64,000 nt of DNA from Micromussa lordhowensis (taxonomy: Eukaryota; Cnidaria; Anthozoa; Scleractinia; Lobophylliidae). The notes beneath the pieces were generated by a model. The model had not been told where the DNA came from. It did not search any database and saw nothing but the letters and a program-made list of their open reading frames with translations. A program made the position numbers and the translations under genes. The stretch spans positions 13,277,479 to 13,341,478 of the forward strand of contig OZ026608.1 of assembly GCA_964020085.1 (NCBI GenBank). The letters run 5' to 3'. Within the stretch, counting starts at the first letter, position 1, and each line of letters starts with the position of its first letter. Shown here piece after piece: positions 45,360 to 54,884 of the stretch.

Positions 45360-46498
45360 GCATTTTGACCGGGGAGGGGGGTAGCAAAAAAGAAATCGTC
45401 TAGTATATGAATAACATTGGGAATATCAAGTTTAGTTTGAATGATCCATTCCACCGCAGAAGAGAATTCGTCGAAAAGGAAGGGGGCCGACCTGAGACCA
45501 AAGGGGAGGACCATATCAAAGAAATAAAGCCCTTCCCATTTCATGCCCAGAAGTTCCCAATCAGAGGGATGGACGGGAACGTTGCGGAATGCTGATTTTA
45601 TGTCAAGTTTGGACATGAAGCATCCTGGACCAAGATCCTGAAGTATGGCAATTGCGTGGTCAACCTTTATGTATTGCAAAGAATAGGATTCGGGAGGAAT
45701 GTGGGCGTTGACACTGGTGGGGCGGTGTTTGGGGTAGGAGAGGTGAAAAATAGTGCGCCATTCTGAAGAGTGTTTCTTGGGAATGACCCCAATGGGGTAT
45801 ACCTGCAAGTTGGGGAAGGGGGGGCTGCAAAAAGGCCCCGCTGTGTGGCCCAGGGTAACCTCTTTTAGCATGTTTTTGTCAATGATAGATGGGTTGGAAT
45901 TTGCACAGGGAAGGTTAGAATATTCCTTTGGGGCCCTAGGACCAGAATAGCCGATCTTAAAGCCCTGGGAGAACCCTGAAAGAAGATGGTTAACTATTGT
46001 GGGATCTGGGTGGCCCTGAAGGAAGGATGCAAGGGTGTTGATGTCAATGGGGGTGGGAGGGGTCAGTTGGGAGAGGTACTTAGGAGTGTCCTCGGGAGGA
46101 ATTGCCAGAGCCTGAAGACGATTTAGGTCTGTCCTCTCTGTGGCGGGTGAGTTTAGTGTGCTCTTCCCCAGAGTGAGCTGCTGAGCATCCCGGCTGGTTA
46201 CACCTGTGTTGGTAAGGGCATGGGATGCGGGCGCAGGGTCGGCCTTTGTTAAAGTTGTAGCACAGGTCGGATTGGGCAAGGGCGTCCCGGGACCTACTAG
46301 GAGACAAAGGGCAGGTATCAGAGAGATGGTCAGTGCTGCCACAAGATCGGCATCCCGATTTGGGTAGGCCTGTAAAAGTATCGAGGTAGAGCTGGACGTC
46401 CCGTTCCCCCCACTTGGCAGAAAGGTTATGGGAGGCACGCCTTCGGAATTCCACATCATAGACATACCAAGCCATCCCAGGGAACTTTCGTGCCGCAT
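45356..46498 (-). CDS. DIRS-like reverse transcriptase, N-terminal and palm region (up to 380 aa)
   Basis: The RT palm is clear. PIGVIPKKHSSEWRTIFHLS is followed by MSKLDIKSAFRNVPVHP with the motif A aspartate, VLPFGLRSAPFLFDEF, and HILDDFFF with the catalytic Asp pair (in place of YxDD). The frame is open from 46498, but its first ~140 codons overlap gag in another frame and look non-protein-like. The real start is probably near or after 46080, perhaps reached by frameshifting from gag. It ends at the ATGA shared with the RNase H frame. Confidence 0.85.
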   Translation of the reverse strand: MRHESSLGWLGMSMMWNSEGVPPITFLPSGGNGTSSSTSILLQAYPNRDADLVAALTISLIPALCLLVGPGTPLPNPTCATTLTKADPAPASHALTNTGVTSRDAQQLTLGKSTLNSPATERTDLNRLQALAIPPEDTPKYLSQLTPPTPIDINTLASFLQGHPDPTIVNHLLSGFSQGFKIGYSGPRAPKEYSNLPCANSNPSIIDKNMLKEVTLGHTAGPFCSPPFPNLQVYPIGVIPKKHSSEWRTIFHLSYPKHRPTSVNAHIPPESYSLQYIKVDHAIAILQDLGPGCFMSKLDIKSAFRNVPVHPSDWELLGMKWEGLYFFDMVLPFGLRSAPFLFDEFSSAVEWIIQTKLDIPNVIHILDDFFFATPLPGQNA

Positions 46499-47378
46499 CT
46501 CGAATCAGCTGTTGATAGGCAATTAAATCAGCGGCACGAGAGGGATACACCGATACGATAACGGCGAAATATATGGCAAACGCATCGAGCCATCGATCGA
46601 TAGAAGTGATTTTGGGGCGTTTAGAGGAGGATGGAAGGGGAATAGTTAGGCCTTGATCGCCAACCTTTAAATTGAGATGGGAATGGATGGTGTCAGTGAG
46701 AAGGGAGGTCATTGGTAAAAGGGTAGCAAAGTCCACGTACTCACCGTTCGTGATGGCCGACGAGGTGGTTTTTGTCAGGTGGCTTGCGAGGGAAGGCTGT
46801 CGGAAGTTCGGGTGGAGGGACGCGACTTGAGCTGGATCAGAAAAGTCAGCAGGAGAGGAGAGGGAACCCAGACCGGAAGAAGCGGTGAGACCAGAAGGGA
46901 CGGCGGTGTTTGGGAGGAGATTACCAGCTGGAGAACTTCGAAGAGAAGAAGTAGGTACTTGACAGGTTGTGTTTTGGCCGCCATCTTGTGGCGGTAGAGG
47001 AGGACTAGGCCCGTGGCTCTGAAGGTTACTCGGAGGACTGGGCCGAGCAAGTTGGTCATTGCTGCAATGGCGGTTCATCCGGTCGTCCACTATGGAGGCG
47101 ATTAAGGCGGCCAATTCTGCGTTTGGGACGCCAGTGGCGACGCTGGAATTGGACGGGCCACTTTCTGGTTGTGATGCGGGCGGTCGGTGCTGTTCATTCT
47201 GTTGTAGTCGCGAGATAAGTTCGCGACGATTGCCGGTTTGCTGGAGGTGACGTTCTCCCAGCGTGAGACGAAGGGCTTCGGTGGACATGGCGCTGTAGTC
47301 GGTTTGATTTTCTGCTGGTGCGTTGGCGCCATCCAATGCAGCACGTCGACGGTTTATGGTCCTCCTTGGCCTTGGCAT
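46080..47378 (-). CDS. DIRS-like Gag with SAP domain and zinc fingers (432 aa)
   Basis: The N-terminus is basic (MPRPRRTINRRRAA). Residues 27-60 form a SAP-type helix-turn-helix (YSAMSTEALRLTLGER, then a TGNRRELISRL second helix), which in other proteins binds DNA or chromatin. A Ser/Pro-rich middle leads to a domain with GMAWYVYDVEFRR. At the C-terminus are a CCHC knuckle (CRSCGSTDHLSDTC, 343-356) and a CCCH-type finger (CYNFNKGRPCARIPCPYQH, 373-391), then CNQPGCSAAH. Frame uninterrupted. It would package the element RNA. Confidence 0.8.
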   Translation of the reverse strand: MPRPRRTINRRRAALDGANAPAENQTDYSAMSTEALRLTLGERHLQQTGNRRELISRLQQNEQHRPPASQPESGPSNSSVATGVPNAELAALIASIVDDRMNRHCSNDQLARPSPPSNLQSHGPSPPLPPQDGGQNTTCQVPTSSLRSSPAGNLLPNTAVPSGLTASSGLGSLSSPADFSDPAQVASLHPNFRQPSLASHLTKTTSSAITNGEYVDFATLLPMTSLLTDTIHSHLNLKVGDQGLTIPLPSSSKRPKITSIDRWLDAFAIYFAVIVSVYPSRAADLIAYQQLIRDAARKFPGMAWYVYDVEFRRRASHNLSAKWGERDVQLYLDTFTGLPKSGCRSCGSTDHLSDTCPLSPSRSRDALAQSDLCYNFNKGRPCARIPCPYQHRCNQPGCSAAHSGEEHTKLTRHREDRPKSSSGSGNSSRGHS

Positions 47379-47820
47379 TGTACGTTAGGTTATGAAAGTC
47401 GGTAAAAGACGCTCTTGTATAAACGCTGTATAAACGCTGTTGTGAGTGAACCGAAACCCAACAGAAATGACTGGGGAAGGACAGTGTACGGAAAATGATG
47501 GAGCACATGAGCATGATGAGCATGTGATAGTATGAATGGAACCTTTGTGGAGTCTAGCGAATATAACGTGCTAGGTTACAGTGGACTTTCCCAAAGAGAA
47601 AGATACATTGTAGTCAAATAATCGCTTACTGTTCATTGTACTGTCTTGTACTTTGGACTAGTATCTATCGTTACTTAGTATAAAGGCTTATCCAAGTGTT
47701 GCACATTGTGTGACCTAGGAACAGAGACATCCTTGTTGCTAGTATTACGGTGAGTGTGTTGACGAAGGGCCTAATTCTCAGGCTTATTAACCTCAGTTTA
47801 TGCTAGCATAAACTTGGACT

Positions 47821-48480
47821 AAAACCCACTAATTCAGGTCTACTCTTGCACTATCAGAGTCATGTTGACAATCGATACAAAAAGGGTTTACTGAGAACTA
47901 TGCTTGATCGCGGCGAGCACATCGTTTATCTTCATCTTGGTCACATTTTTCCGACGAATGTAACCGTTTGAAAACAGTATTCTCACGTTTGAAGTATCCC
48001 AAACACCTCGTTAACTCTTCCACCAAACGTTTTGTTGCCTCAAAGGTTTGTGACTAGCAGCAGCTTTTATCACCATCTCAAGAGACAGATGACACGATTC
48101 GAATGAATAGTTTTACTACTTACTAAGACCAAACCTCAGCAGATATTGTGAGGAAACAACTTAAGGATTTGAGTCTATAAGTGCACACCACCGTCCAGCC
48201 TGTGTTTGTGAGCCGAAATCAGGTTTGCGATGCGGGTTTTGTAGGTTACACACGCGTACATTTACATAATCGTGTAAAAGGACATAAACAACAACCCTCC
48301 GCCATTGCCAAACACTACAAGAACGTGTACGGGACAATACCTCAGGGCCTGCTAAAGCGTTTCGAAGTGCTTAAGAAATGCAGAAACATTTGACTGCTTT
48401 TTATAAGAGCTTTAAAGCCAAATCTCAACGTGCAGTCAGACTCCATTCGTGCGAAAACATTTTTATAATCATTTTTCGCA
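47821..48480 (+). mobile_element. Penelope-like element, 3' part with GIY-YIG endonuclease (degenerate)
   Basis: Resumes the frame broken at 43022 with PTNSGLLLHYQSHVDNRYKK. The endonuclease half follows: GFVGYTRVHLHNRVKGHKQQ, then SAIAKHYKNVYG and LLKRFEVLKKC (48220-48390). The region between (47930-48180) has several stops, and part of the cysteine-rich linker is missing. It is the same element as 41891-43022. Confidence 0.8.
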
Positions 48481-48609
48481 CCCTTATATGTGTTAAATGC
48501 TATAATTTGCATGATCTTATTTATATTTTCCTTGATAATGGAGTCATGACTACTCCGAAACGTCTGATTTTATCCTTTGTTTTTATCGTTTCATGTAATA
48601 ACTATTTGA

Positions 48610-49075
48610 TAATTTTTTGAATTCACTCATTTTAAAATCAATATAAGGTAGAAAGGTTGAGCTACAAGAAATGACTCGCCGCCAATCCGATTGCCAGGGC
48701 CCTGAAGCTCTAACGTAAATCATATCTCCCTGTTTTTGTTGGGCACTCGGTTTGTAAAAGTCTGAAAACTGAGGTTCTCTCAAATCCATTTGATCCTGAT
48801 GAGTTTTATTATAAAGTTTCAATGCGTAGTAACGCCAGTGTTTTCAAAATTCTGTTTCGCTTCATCTTTGATTTTATCATAAGTAGCTATCCAATCGAGA
48901 ATTTGGTTCTGTTTTCTTAATACTTCTAATATTCTTTGCATACCTTTCCACGGTGAGATCATGTCTTTTCTTCACCGGCTGAATCACCACTCAAATACTT
49001 CGCCTGATAATTTCTACCAACGAATGCCGTGGCATTGATAATCGCTCCTCCAATCATTATCGCAATGCTTGCCAT
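48610..49075 (-). pseudogene. Small membrane-anchored protein relic of the divergent gene cluster
   Basis: Starts at ATG 49075 with MASIAIMIGGAIINATAFVG, a hydrophobic glycine-rich segment, then LSGDSAGEEK. Frame changes follow near 48970 and 48835. The later parts read ILDWIATYDKIKDEAKQNF and EPQFSDFYKPSAQQKQGDMI. I recall the same N-terminal pattern in a repetitive, uncharacterised protein of coral genomes, but cannot name a function. It follows the neighbouring small gene by 8 bases, as in compact viral or transposon operon-like layouts. Confidence 0.5.
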
Positions 49076-49083
49076 TTTAAGAT

Positions 49084-49299
49084 TCAACTCGGCAAAATCT
49101 TTTGATCTTCGAGATACTGTTTGGTAGCCAAAGAAGCCTCGACTACCACCGTGAATTTCACTTAATTCACTATATTCGACGAAGGATCATAAGTCATCGG
49201 CTCTTTGACGACTTCCTTTGCGACCCATCCGTATCCAGCCGCTATTCCAGTGGTCGTCGCGGCATCAGCCAATGTTTTTACGAGCTTATTATCAGACAT
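49084..49299 (-). pseudogene. Small protein relic of the divergent gene cluster (about 71 codons, one nonsense codon)
   Basis: ATG at 49299 begins MSDNKLVKTLADAATTTGIA, followed by a glycine-rich hydrophobic stretch and VKEPMTYDPSSNIVN. An in-frame TAA follows, and the same frame then runs on through VKFTVVVEASLATKQYLEDQ to a TGA at 49084. The single stop makes it a pseudogene in this copy. Function unknown. Confidence 0.5.
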
Positions 49300-49562
49300 T
49301 TTAGCTGGGAGAATGTAATTTCACTAATCCGTGGATGTTATAGATGGAACTCTATGCGCTTGAGACACAACGCAACGCTCGTTGCACTCACTGTCGCCTC
49401 TTTGCTCTCTCGCACTTTCTCAGTTTTTTTTTAGGTTTAACGAGAGACAGCGAGTGCAACGAGGCGCGTTGCAACTCTTCTCTCTTGAAAGTGAAGAATG
49501 ATCCTCGCAGTGAATTTTCCAATTTAAGCAATTGGAAAGAAGAAGCCTGAAAAAAAAAATCA

Positions 49563-49563
<1 letters not shown>

Positions 49564-49596
<33 letters not shown>

Positions 49597-49635
49597 GATA
49601 CCGGTGCGATGCTCTACCAACTGAGCTATGAAGCC
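49564..49635 (-). tRNA. tRNA-like gene, anticodon position GGT (Thr), copy 1
   Basis: 72 bases on the minus strand. The acceptor stem GGCTTCA/TGAAGCC is perfect. The D arm is GCTC-AGTTGGTA-GAGC and the T arm ACGGG-TTCGAAT-CCCGT. The loop CCGGTAT puts GGT at 34-36, but position 33 is C rather than U and the closing pair of the anticodon stem is A-C. It may therefore be a tRNA-derived repeat rather than a working tRNA. Confidence 0.55.
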
Positions 49636-49815
49636 ACACATTGGGAGCGAGGTCAATTTGTTGAGTTCATATCTTCCCGTGAGGAGTGAAATGATGTGAG
49701 TATATATGAAATAATTCATATATTTTAACTGCGGTCATAGATGAAAGTGAAGAATGATCCTCGCAGTGAATTTTCCAATCTAAGCAATTGGAAAGAAGAA
49801 GCCTGAAAAAAATCA

Positions 49816-49816
<1 letters not shown>

Positions 49817-49849
<33 letters not shown>

Positions 49850-49888
49850 GATACCGGTGCGATGCTCTACCAACTGAGCTATGAAGCC
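49817..49888 (-). tRNA. tRNA-like gene, anticodon position GGT (Thr), copy 2
   Basis: Identical in sequence to the copy at 49564-49635 and in the same orientation, lying in the second unit of the tandem duplication. The same caveat applies: C33 and a weak anticodon stem. Confidence 0.55.
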
Positions 49889-50054
49889 ACACATTGGGAG
49901 CGAGGTCAATTTGTTGAGTTCATATCTAACCGTGAGCAGTGAAATGATGTGAGTATATATGAAATAATTCATATATTTGAACTGTTTCAGCGTTTCTCAT
50001 TTATAGATTCTGGTGACTTAATCATTTGATTAAGTCACCTATTCCTCTTTTTAA

Positions 50055-51019
50055 ATTTTTCAACCATGAAAACCGCGGCTCCGAGGATAAGAAGCCAGGC
50101 ATTTTTTCCGTGGAAACTGATCACTGATCCAGCAGCCTTGAATATGAAGCTGACGATAGCCGGTCCCGATGAGACCTGGGAGAATTTGTGTTATCTTCTT
50201 CCGCAGAGTCTTTAGATCATCAGTTTCAACTCCTGTTGCAGCTGATTTGAGGCCTATTCGTTGGGGAGTTGACAATCATTCCGATTACCGTTCCTACCGC
50301 TAAAACTACTGATGTTACTGTGAATGATAAACGTTGTGAAGATGTTCTTTACTCTCCCTCTCTCTCCCCCTCCATCCCACCCTCTCCCTCTCGGAGTTGG
50401 AGTCCGAGTTCTTCTCACTCATTCTCGAGAGCATCAATTTGTTCTCTTTTTCAGTTATCCTTTCTCTGGCTCGTTCTCTCACTTGTTGATCTTCGTTGTC
50501 ATTATCAGCGATTATCTCATCTTCTCTAATAGACTTATGCAGCTCCTCAATTTCTTTATCTTTTTCAGCAATCAGAACTTTACACTCTGTACCGAGAGTT
50601 TTCATGTCTGTTTTTGATAACTTAGGGTTGACTGTTCCTTCTTTAGTAAAAAGCGGAGATTCGCCACCTCTCCGACCCACGACCACGACTTTACCAGCAT
50701 ATTTCCCTTCCGAGACCTTGAGGGTTAGTAAATTACCATCTTTTCAATAATCAGGATACACTTCCTCGAGTTTTGAGTTTGCAACTTGTATTTTTAAGGA
50801 ATCTGAGTTTAACTGAATACGCCTTCTGGAAGTACTCTCGATGAAAGATGTTTCTGCAGTTGATGGCCATTTTTCGCTCTCTCTGTTCATCATTGTCAGA
50901 GGAATATCTTCTCCTGAGGGACCAGGAGTTGAAGACGATTCAGTTTGGAAAGGATTAGTAGCTACTCCATCATCGTCATCGTTATCACCATGTTTTAAAA
51001 GTGGATCCGTTTCAGCCAT
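50055..51019 (-). pseudogene. Acidic/coiled-coil protein with C-terminal membrane segments, relic of the divergent gene cluster
   Basis: Begins at ATG 51019 with MAETDPLLKHGDNDDDDGVA, an acidic low-complexity head, and PGPSGEDIPLTMM. A frame change near 50700-50745 leads to VVVGRRGGESPLFTKEG, then a long charged coiled coil (LIAEKDKEIEELHKSIRED and QQVRERARERITEKENKL). Further frame changes near 50310 and 50230 lead to hydrophobic pieces (LAVGTVIGMIVN) and an ITQILPGLIGT phrase. The order of disordered acidic head, coiled coil, then two membrane spans recurs in an uncharacterised repetitive coral protein that I recall. In this copy it is broken by about three frameshifts. Function unknown. 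Confidence 0.5.
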
Positions 51020-51054
51020 TTTGAATATCGAAATATAATATCCATCAATTAAAA
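51020..51054. promoter_or_regulatory. 35 bp divergent intergenic spacer
   Basis: Only 35 bases separate the start codons of the minus-strand gene (51019) and the plus-strand gene (51055). The spacer is AT-rich and contains aaatataatatcc, a TATA-like phrase readable in both directions. A shared bidirectional promoter or very short leaders are implied if both starts are right. Confidence 0.3.
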
Positions 51055-52165
51055 ATGGAAGTAAGTGAAATGAATAGCCCTTCTCACGAAAAGAAGATAT
51101 CGAATGCGTTAAAAGCGGACAGGAAAGTTCACAGAGTCACATTCAATCCGAACAAGGCTTCTCTCGGAGAAACTCTTCACATCCCGGTTCCTAAGCTCGA
51201 TGACGGAGTAGTCTTGGTTCCGAGATCATTGGCATTAGTCTTCAACTTGACGGTTAGTAGTCATGCGAATACTGAACGTTTTGGTGAACAATGTCGTGAG
51301 AGCATTGGTTAATCGAATGACCGTCAAATTCGCGGGAGAAATATATCAAGATACGGATGGTTGTGATCTCTATAAGCTCTATAAAGACCTCTTCTTAACT
51401 GAAAAAGAGAGAGCGACTCGGATATCGGAAGGAATTCAGTTTGAAGATCTCTCAAAGATCTGATGCAGCAGGATAAGAAGACTTCAGGAGTCGCTAAGGA
51501 GATAAAACTCAATAAAGGTCATTTTAATAAATATAGGATTCCAATTGACCATGAAATTCTCGATGATCATGGAGTATTCTTCCCGAGAGCACTGAGTGAT
51601 GAGTTGGTGTTTAAACTCAAGCTCGTCCCCGCTGGGAGTGTCGTAAGGGAAGTTAGGATATGATTTGACCAACATTCAGCTTGAGTATGAAATCATTAAG
51701 AGTAAACAGCTCGCAGAAAAATCGATGTTGAATTATCTGAATGTAAAGAGGTTCGTGTATGAACATGTAACTCATCACAAGACGATATCAATAACGAAGG
51801 GAAGTGATTCCGTCACCACTAAAAGCATCAACGTTCCCAGGAGATCTATGGACTTCTCCTTCGTTTCAGCCAGCGAATGAAAAGGATGGATATGTGGTTT
51901 GGGAAAGAGAACAGTTCGATGATGCCGAGTGAATTCTATGCTAGAGACAGATTCGCTTTGTTCGTTGATTTAAGGAGCATGAAAGAAAACGATCTTCACG
52001 GTTCAGGGATGAGGTTAATTAATACTTAAACAGGCGTTCAGTTGACTATTAAAAGGTTTGCATCAGGATCAGACCAAGTAAAATGTCAGATCTCTATTTT
52101 GTCAGACGCTCAGTTCAAAATTGTGATTATAGTGAGCTTGAGAGTATTACGTATCAATGAGCCGA
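51055..52165 (+). pseudogene. Degenerate ~350-residue protein of the divergent gene cluster, candidate structural protein
   Basis: The frame starts MEVSEMNSPSHEKKISNALK and passes through VPKLDDGVVLVPRSLALVFN. It shifts near 51260 to VRALVNRMTVKFAGEIYQDT, near 51465 to KYRIPIDHEILDDHGVFFPR, and near 51660 to YDLTNIQLEYEIIKSKQLAE. After a shift near 51880 it ends with FYARDRFALFVDLRSMKEND, an in-frame TAA near 52027, and VQLTIKRFASGS. Five disruptions show it is dead. The beta-rich alternation and phrases such as RMTVKFAGE and NVPRRSM recall a repetitive coral protein without assigned function. A capsid-like jelly-roll is possible, which is inference only. It is divergently paired with the gene starting at 51019. 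Confidence 0.5.
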
Positions 52166-52354
52166 TACCAGACATTTGCAGTTAGAATCCGTTTCTTAAA
52201 AACAGTTAAAACCAGTTAGAACTGGTTTTAATTGGTGTGACGGTTCCGGGGAGAGGATTCGTCAGAGAGGAGTTGATGGCTGTTCCAGGCCGGAGAACCT
52301 AGCTGCATCCAGTTTGATGAATTTGATATGATATCAAATGATATCGTATGAAGA

Positions 52355-52618
52355 ACCTTACTTACATACATTACATTACATACATTACTTTATTTACCCT
52401 CGGATTTTAGAGTAGCTTATGCAGCTAATATCTCCAAGCATTTAGCCATCAGACGAGAGATAGACCACCACACCGGGAACTACGTCCCCTACTCTTTTCG
52501 AACAGTGTGTGGGTTCTTTTACGTCCCCCAGAACTAATTATGAAGAGTTGTGAGACGGGGCCTACGGTTTATCGTCCTTATCCGAGAAGACTAGAAAGTC
52601 TAACCATTTGCAGATGTC

Positions 52619-52651
<33 letters not shown>

Positions 52652-52747
52652 AAAGACCCTGAGTGTCGGTCTGGCCGGGACTTGTACCCGCGACCTCCCG
52701 CACGCTAGTCCGGAACTCTACCTACTGAGCTAACCGGTTTGCGGCTT
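52355..52747 (-). repeat. tRNA-derived SINE, nearly full length
   Basis: On the minus strand a tRNA-like head has box A GTTAGCTCAGTAGGTAGAG and box B GGTACAAGTCCCGGCC. A conserved body follows (GACATCTGCAAATGGTTAGA, then GGCCCCGTCTCACAACTC and GTAGTTCCCGGTGTGGTGG), with a tail of TACATTAC repeats near 52355. The head differs from real tRNAs in its anticodon arm. The layout is that of a cnidarian SINE. Confidence 0.75.
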
Positions 52748-52749
52748 AT

Positions 52750-53115
52750 CAACAACAATCCAAAACCCCGTTGAGCTCCCAAGGTCAAAGTGGTTCAAAT
52801 TCCCAAGGTTAAAGTGATTCAAATTCCCAAGGTCAAATTAGTTTAAATTCCCCAGGTCAAAAAGGACCGCTTATGCTTTAGAATCTACATTTTACAACTA
52901 CTGATGTATATATCCGTACGGAATTGGTTTTTTGTTGTCAATTTATCTTTGCTGATATTATATCTGATTATTGTAATAAATTACTTATGGCAATTTTTAG
53001 ATGTCAAGTGAGCATATATTGTATTGCACTAGTTATTAGTTATGTGCCACATTAAAACCGTTTGTTTAGTTTTTTTTTGTTTAGTACCGTTTATATATCA
53101 CTAACGTTTTATATT
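52750..53115. other. Short repeat of aattcccaaggtcaaa, otherwise nothing recognised
   Basis: A ~30 bp phrase (ctcccaaggtcaaagtggtt, then the same with small changes) is repeated four times at 52775-52865. The rest is AT-rich without a gene. Confidence 0.45.
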
Positions 53116-53117
53116 GT

Positions 53118-53680
53118 ATGTCATATTATTCTCGCAGTTTGATTGGTTCTTATTTATGATCTATTGGAAGACAGATGCACAGATGAGGTCATTAACTTTT
53201 TCTTTGTTTCTTTGTTTCTTTATTTTCAATTTTCAACAGATAGATTCCATGTTGGCGTGCGTTTGTTCAGTAATAGATCACAGATGACGTCAAAATGTTG
53301 CGTCAGTGACATACTGGGCTATCGCCTCGTGTGCCACTTTTTTTGTTCTTACCGTATTTCACAATAGGTTTTTCATCAACACGCGAGTCTTATGCGTCTT
53401 TTGTTTTAATAACTAGATGCATATTACGCCTGAGACGTATTCTTCATCCTCCTTGGTAAATGTAATTACCGCTATTCTTCCAAAACTAGTTCTAAACTCT
53501 TACTTGCCGAGCGCGAGAGCCGTTCTGTGGAGTATTGGTGCGAGGTCATGGCAGTACAAAATGTCATAAGAACAAAAACGTGGGGGAACGAGCCGTTAGG
53601 CGAGCGTGTCATTCATGTTCTTACTACACTTTGAGGTCTTCTGTGATCTATTACCGAACAGACGCACGGCAAATATTTGA
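53118..53680. repeat. Long TIR MITE-like element, copy A
   Basis: Inside it, ttcagtaatagatcacag at 53268 is matched by its complement, ctgtgatctattaccgaa, at 53639. The outer part attctcgcagtttgattgg and the centre gtattggtgcgaggtcatgg, cagtacaaaatg are shared with copy B (63145-63530). Non-coding; frames across it are spurious. Confidence 0.7.
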
Positions 53681-53684
53681 ATTG

Positions 53685-54880
53685 ATGAAAATGCCGAAGA
53701 AGTAAGCGAGGACTGTAACTTAATGACTGGGGCACTATGCATTGCAATCTTATTTTCATGAAGCTTTTGATCAAAAATTACCAGTAACCTCACAGGCGGC
53801 GCAGACGTTGAATACGATTAATACGATTTTGAATGCTTTACATCCCATGTGAGTTTGATTACTATTGAGTGAATACTCTTCGAGATACATGGAGCAGTTT
53901 CTGCCCCGACCCCCAACCCGCCCTTCTCTTCCATGCAGGCTCGCAACCTCAAAAAAAATGGAAAACATATTACAAAAAGAGATTCAATTCCTATTACAAA
54001 AATGTAGGTAAAATGGATCAAAAAATGTTGTTGGTATGGCAATGTCAAATGAGAAACAGTTGAGATACATCCTAATTTTGCGAGTGACAAATGAACAGCT
54101 TGAACTGAAACTTCAGTAAGTGATGACAAGTAATGAGTGTGGGCTCGCGTCTGTTAGACATAAGGGGAAGCGAGGGTCTCAGTAAGAAAAAGATTAGCTC
54201 ACTAAACAAACCAAATCAAGGACCACATCCTAAAAGCAACAACAACAGTTACTTAAGGTCAGTTGTCATTGCCAATGAAATAAGAGGACTAAAGCAAATT
54301 GACCTTAAGTAAGAGACTAAAGTCCTTGGAGGGTACAACGAAGCAAATGGAAACCAAACTTTGAAATTGAGATGAAATAGCATTTTCAATCAGTTTGGTA
54401 GATAATTGCAAGTTGAAAATAAGCCGCCCACTACACTTTTATTGTCTTGTTTCATTAATTTTTCTGCTTACAAATAAGCTCGAGGTCTTCATTTCAGTTA
54501 ATAAGTTTAATTACAGCACGCTTGGACGTTCTAGCCCGAAATAAAGTAACAACAGAACTTAGGAAACAATTATTAATGAGTTTTTTTTTCTTTTCTTTTT
54601 TCGTCAGAATACGCCACTGGTGCCCTTGCCTTCCTCGTTTTAACTCTTCTTGGAAAGACTTGAATACTCAGCTTCGGTTTCTTCTGAAAAGCAGTATTCC
54701 CTCATGGCTTTGCAAATTTTTTTCTTCCTTTGAACATTTAAACTTCGCTGAAAACGAGAATAAACATTTTGGATTAAGTCTTTAAGTTAAGTAGAGTGAT
54801 GCAAAATTAAGTTTCAATAATTATCCATTGTTAAGATCTTTAGCGTTAAACTTATGGAAATAAATAGTTTAAACCAAGGA
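53685..54880. other. Intergenic, no gene recognised
   Basis: Frames at 53771-54129 and 54522-54785 show no conserved motif. No splice-supported exon was seen. Confidence 0.35.
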
Positions 54881-54884
54881 GGAA

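Larger units (their letters stand above)
43023..47820 (-). mobile_element. DIRS-like tyrosine-recombinase retrotransposon inserted in the Penelope element
   Basis: A 4.8 kb insertion with gag, RT, RNase H and recombinase frames all on the minus strand. Removing it restores the continuity of the host Penelope frame at VYV|PTNSGLLLHY, which fixes its edges to within a few bases. No target duplication is seen, as expected for YR retroelements. The 43040-43490 part is non-coding and G-rich, and 47380-47820 is the other non-coding end. The split or inverted terminal repeats could not be resolved by eye. Confidence 0.85.
49495..49985 (-). repeat. Tandem duplication of a ~247 bp tRNA-bearing repeat
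   Basis: Two copies, about 49495-49740 and 49742-49985, each contain gaatgatcctcgcagtgaat, a ttccaat..attgg short palindrome, the tRNA-like gene, and gtatatatgaaataattcat. They differ by a few bases. The repeat lies between two parts of the divergent gene cluster (49299 and 50055) and so may be an insertion into it. Confidence 0.8.

Noticed and set aside
46775..47523. Additional frames over the gag region on both strands
   Set aside because: Shadows of the DIRS gag frame, without domain content.
43499..47664. Shared 11-mer tggactagtat near both ends of the DIRS element
   Set aside because: Too short to claim as a terminal repeat; it could be chance in 4.8 kb of DNA.
50340..50420. Arg-Glu-rich protein segment (RERERVGWRGRERES)
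   Set aside because: It comes from a polypyrimidine run (ctctccctct) in the degenerated coiled-coil gene and is not good evidence of a functional motif.
52663..52735. tRNA gene
   Set aside because: It has box A and box B, but the acceptor ends do not pair well and a SINE body follows.
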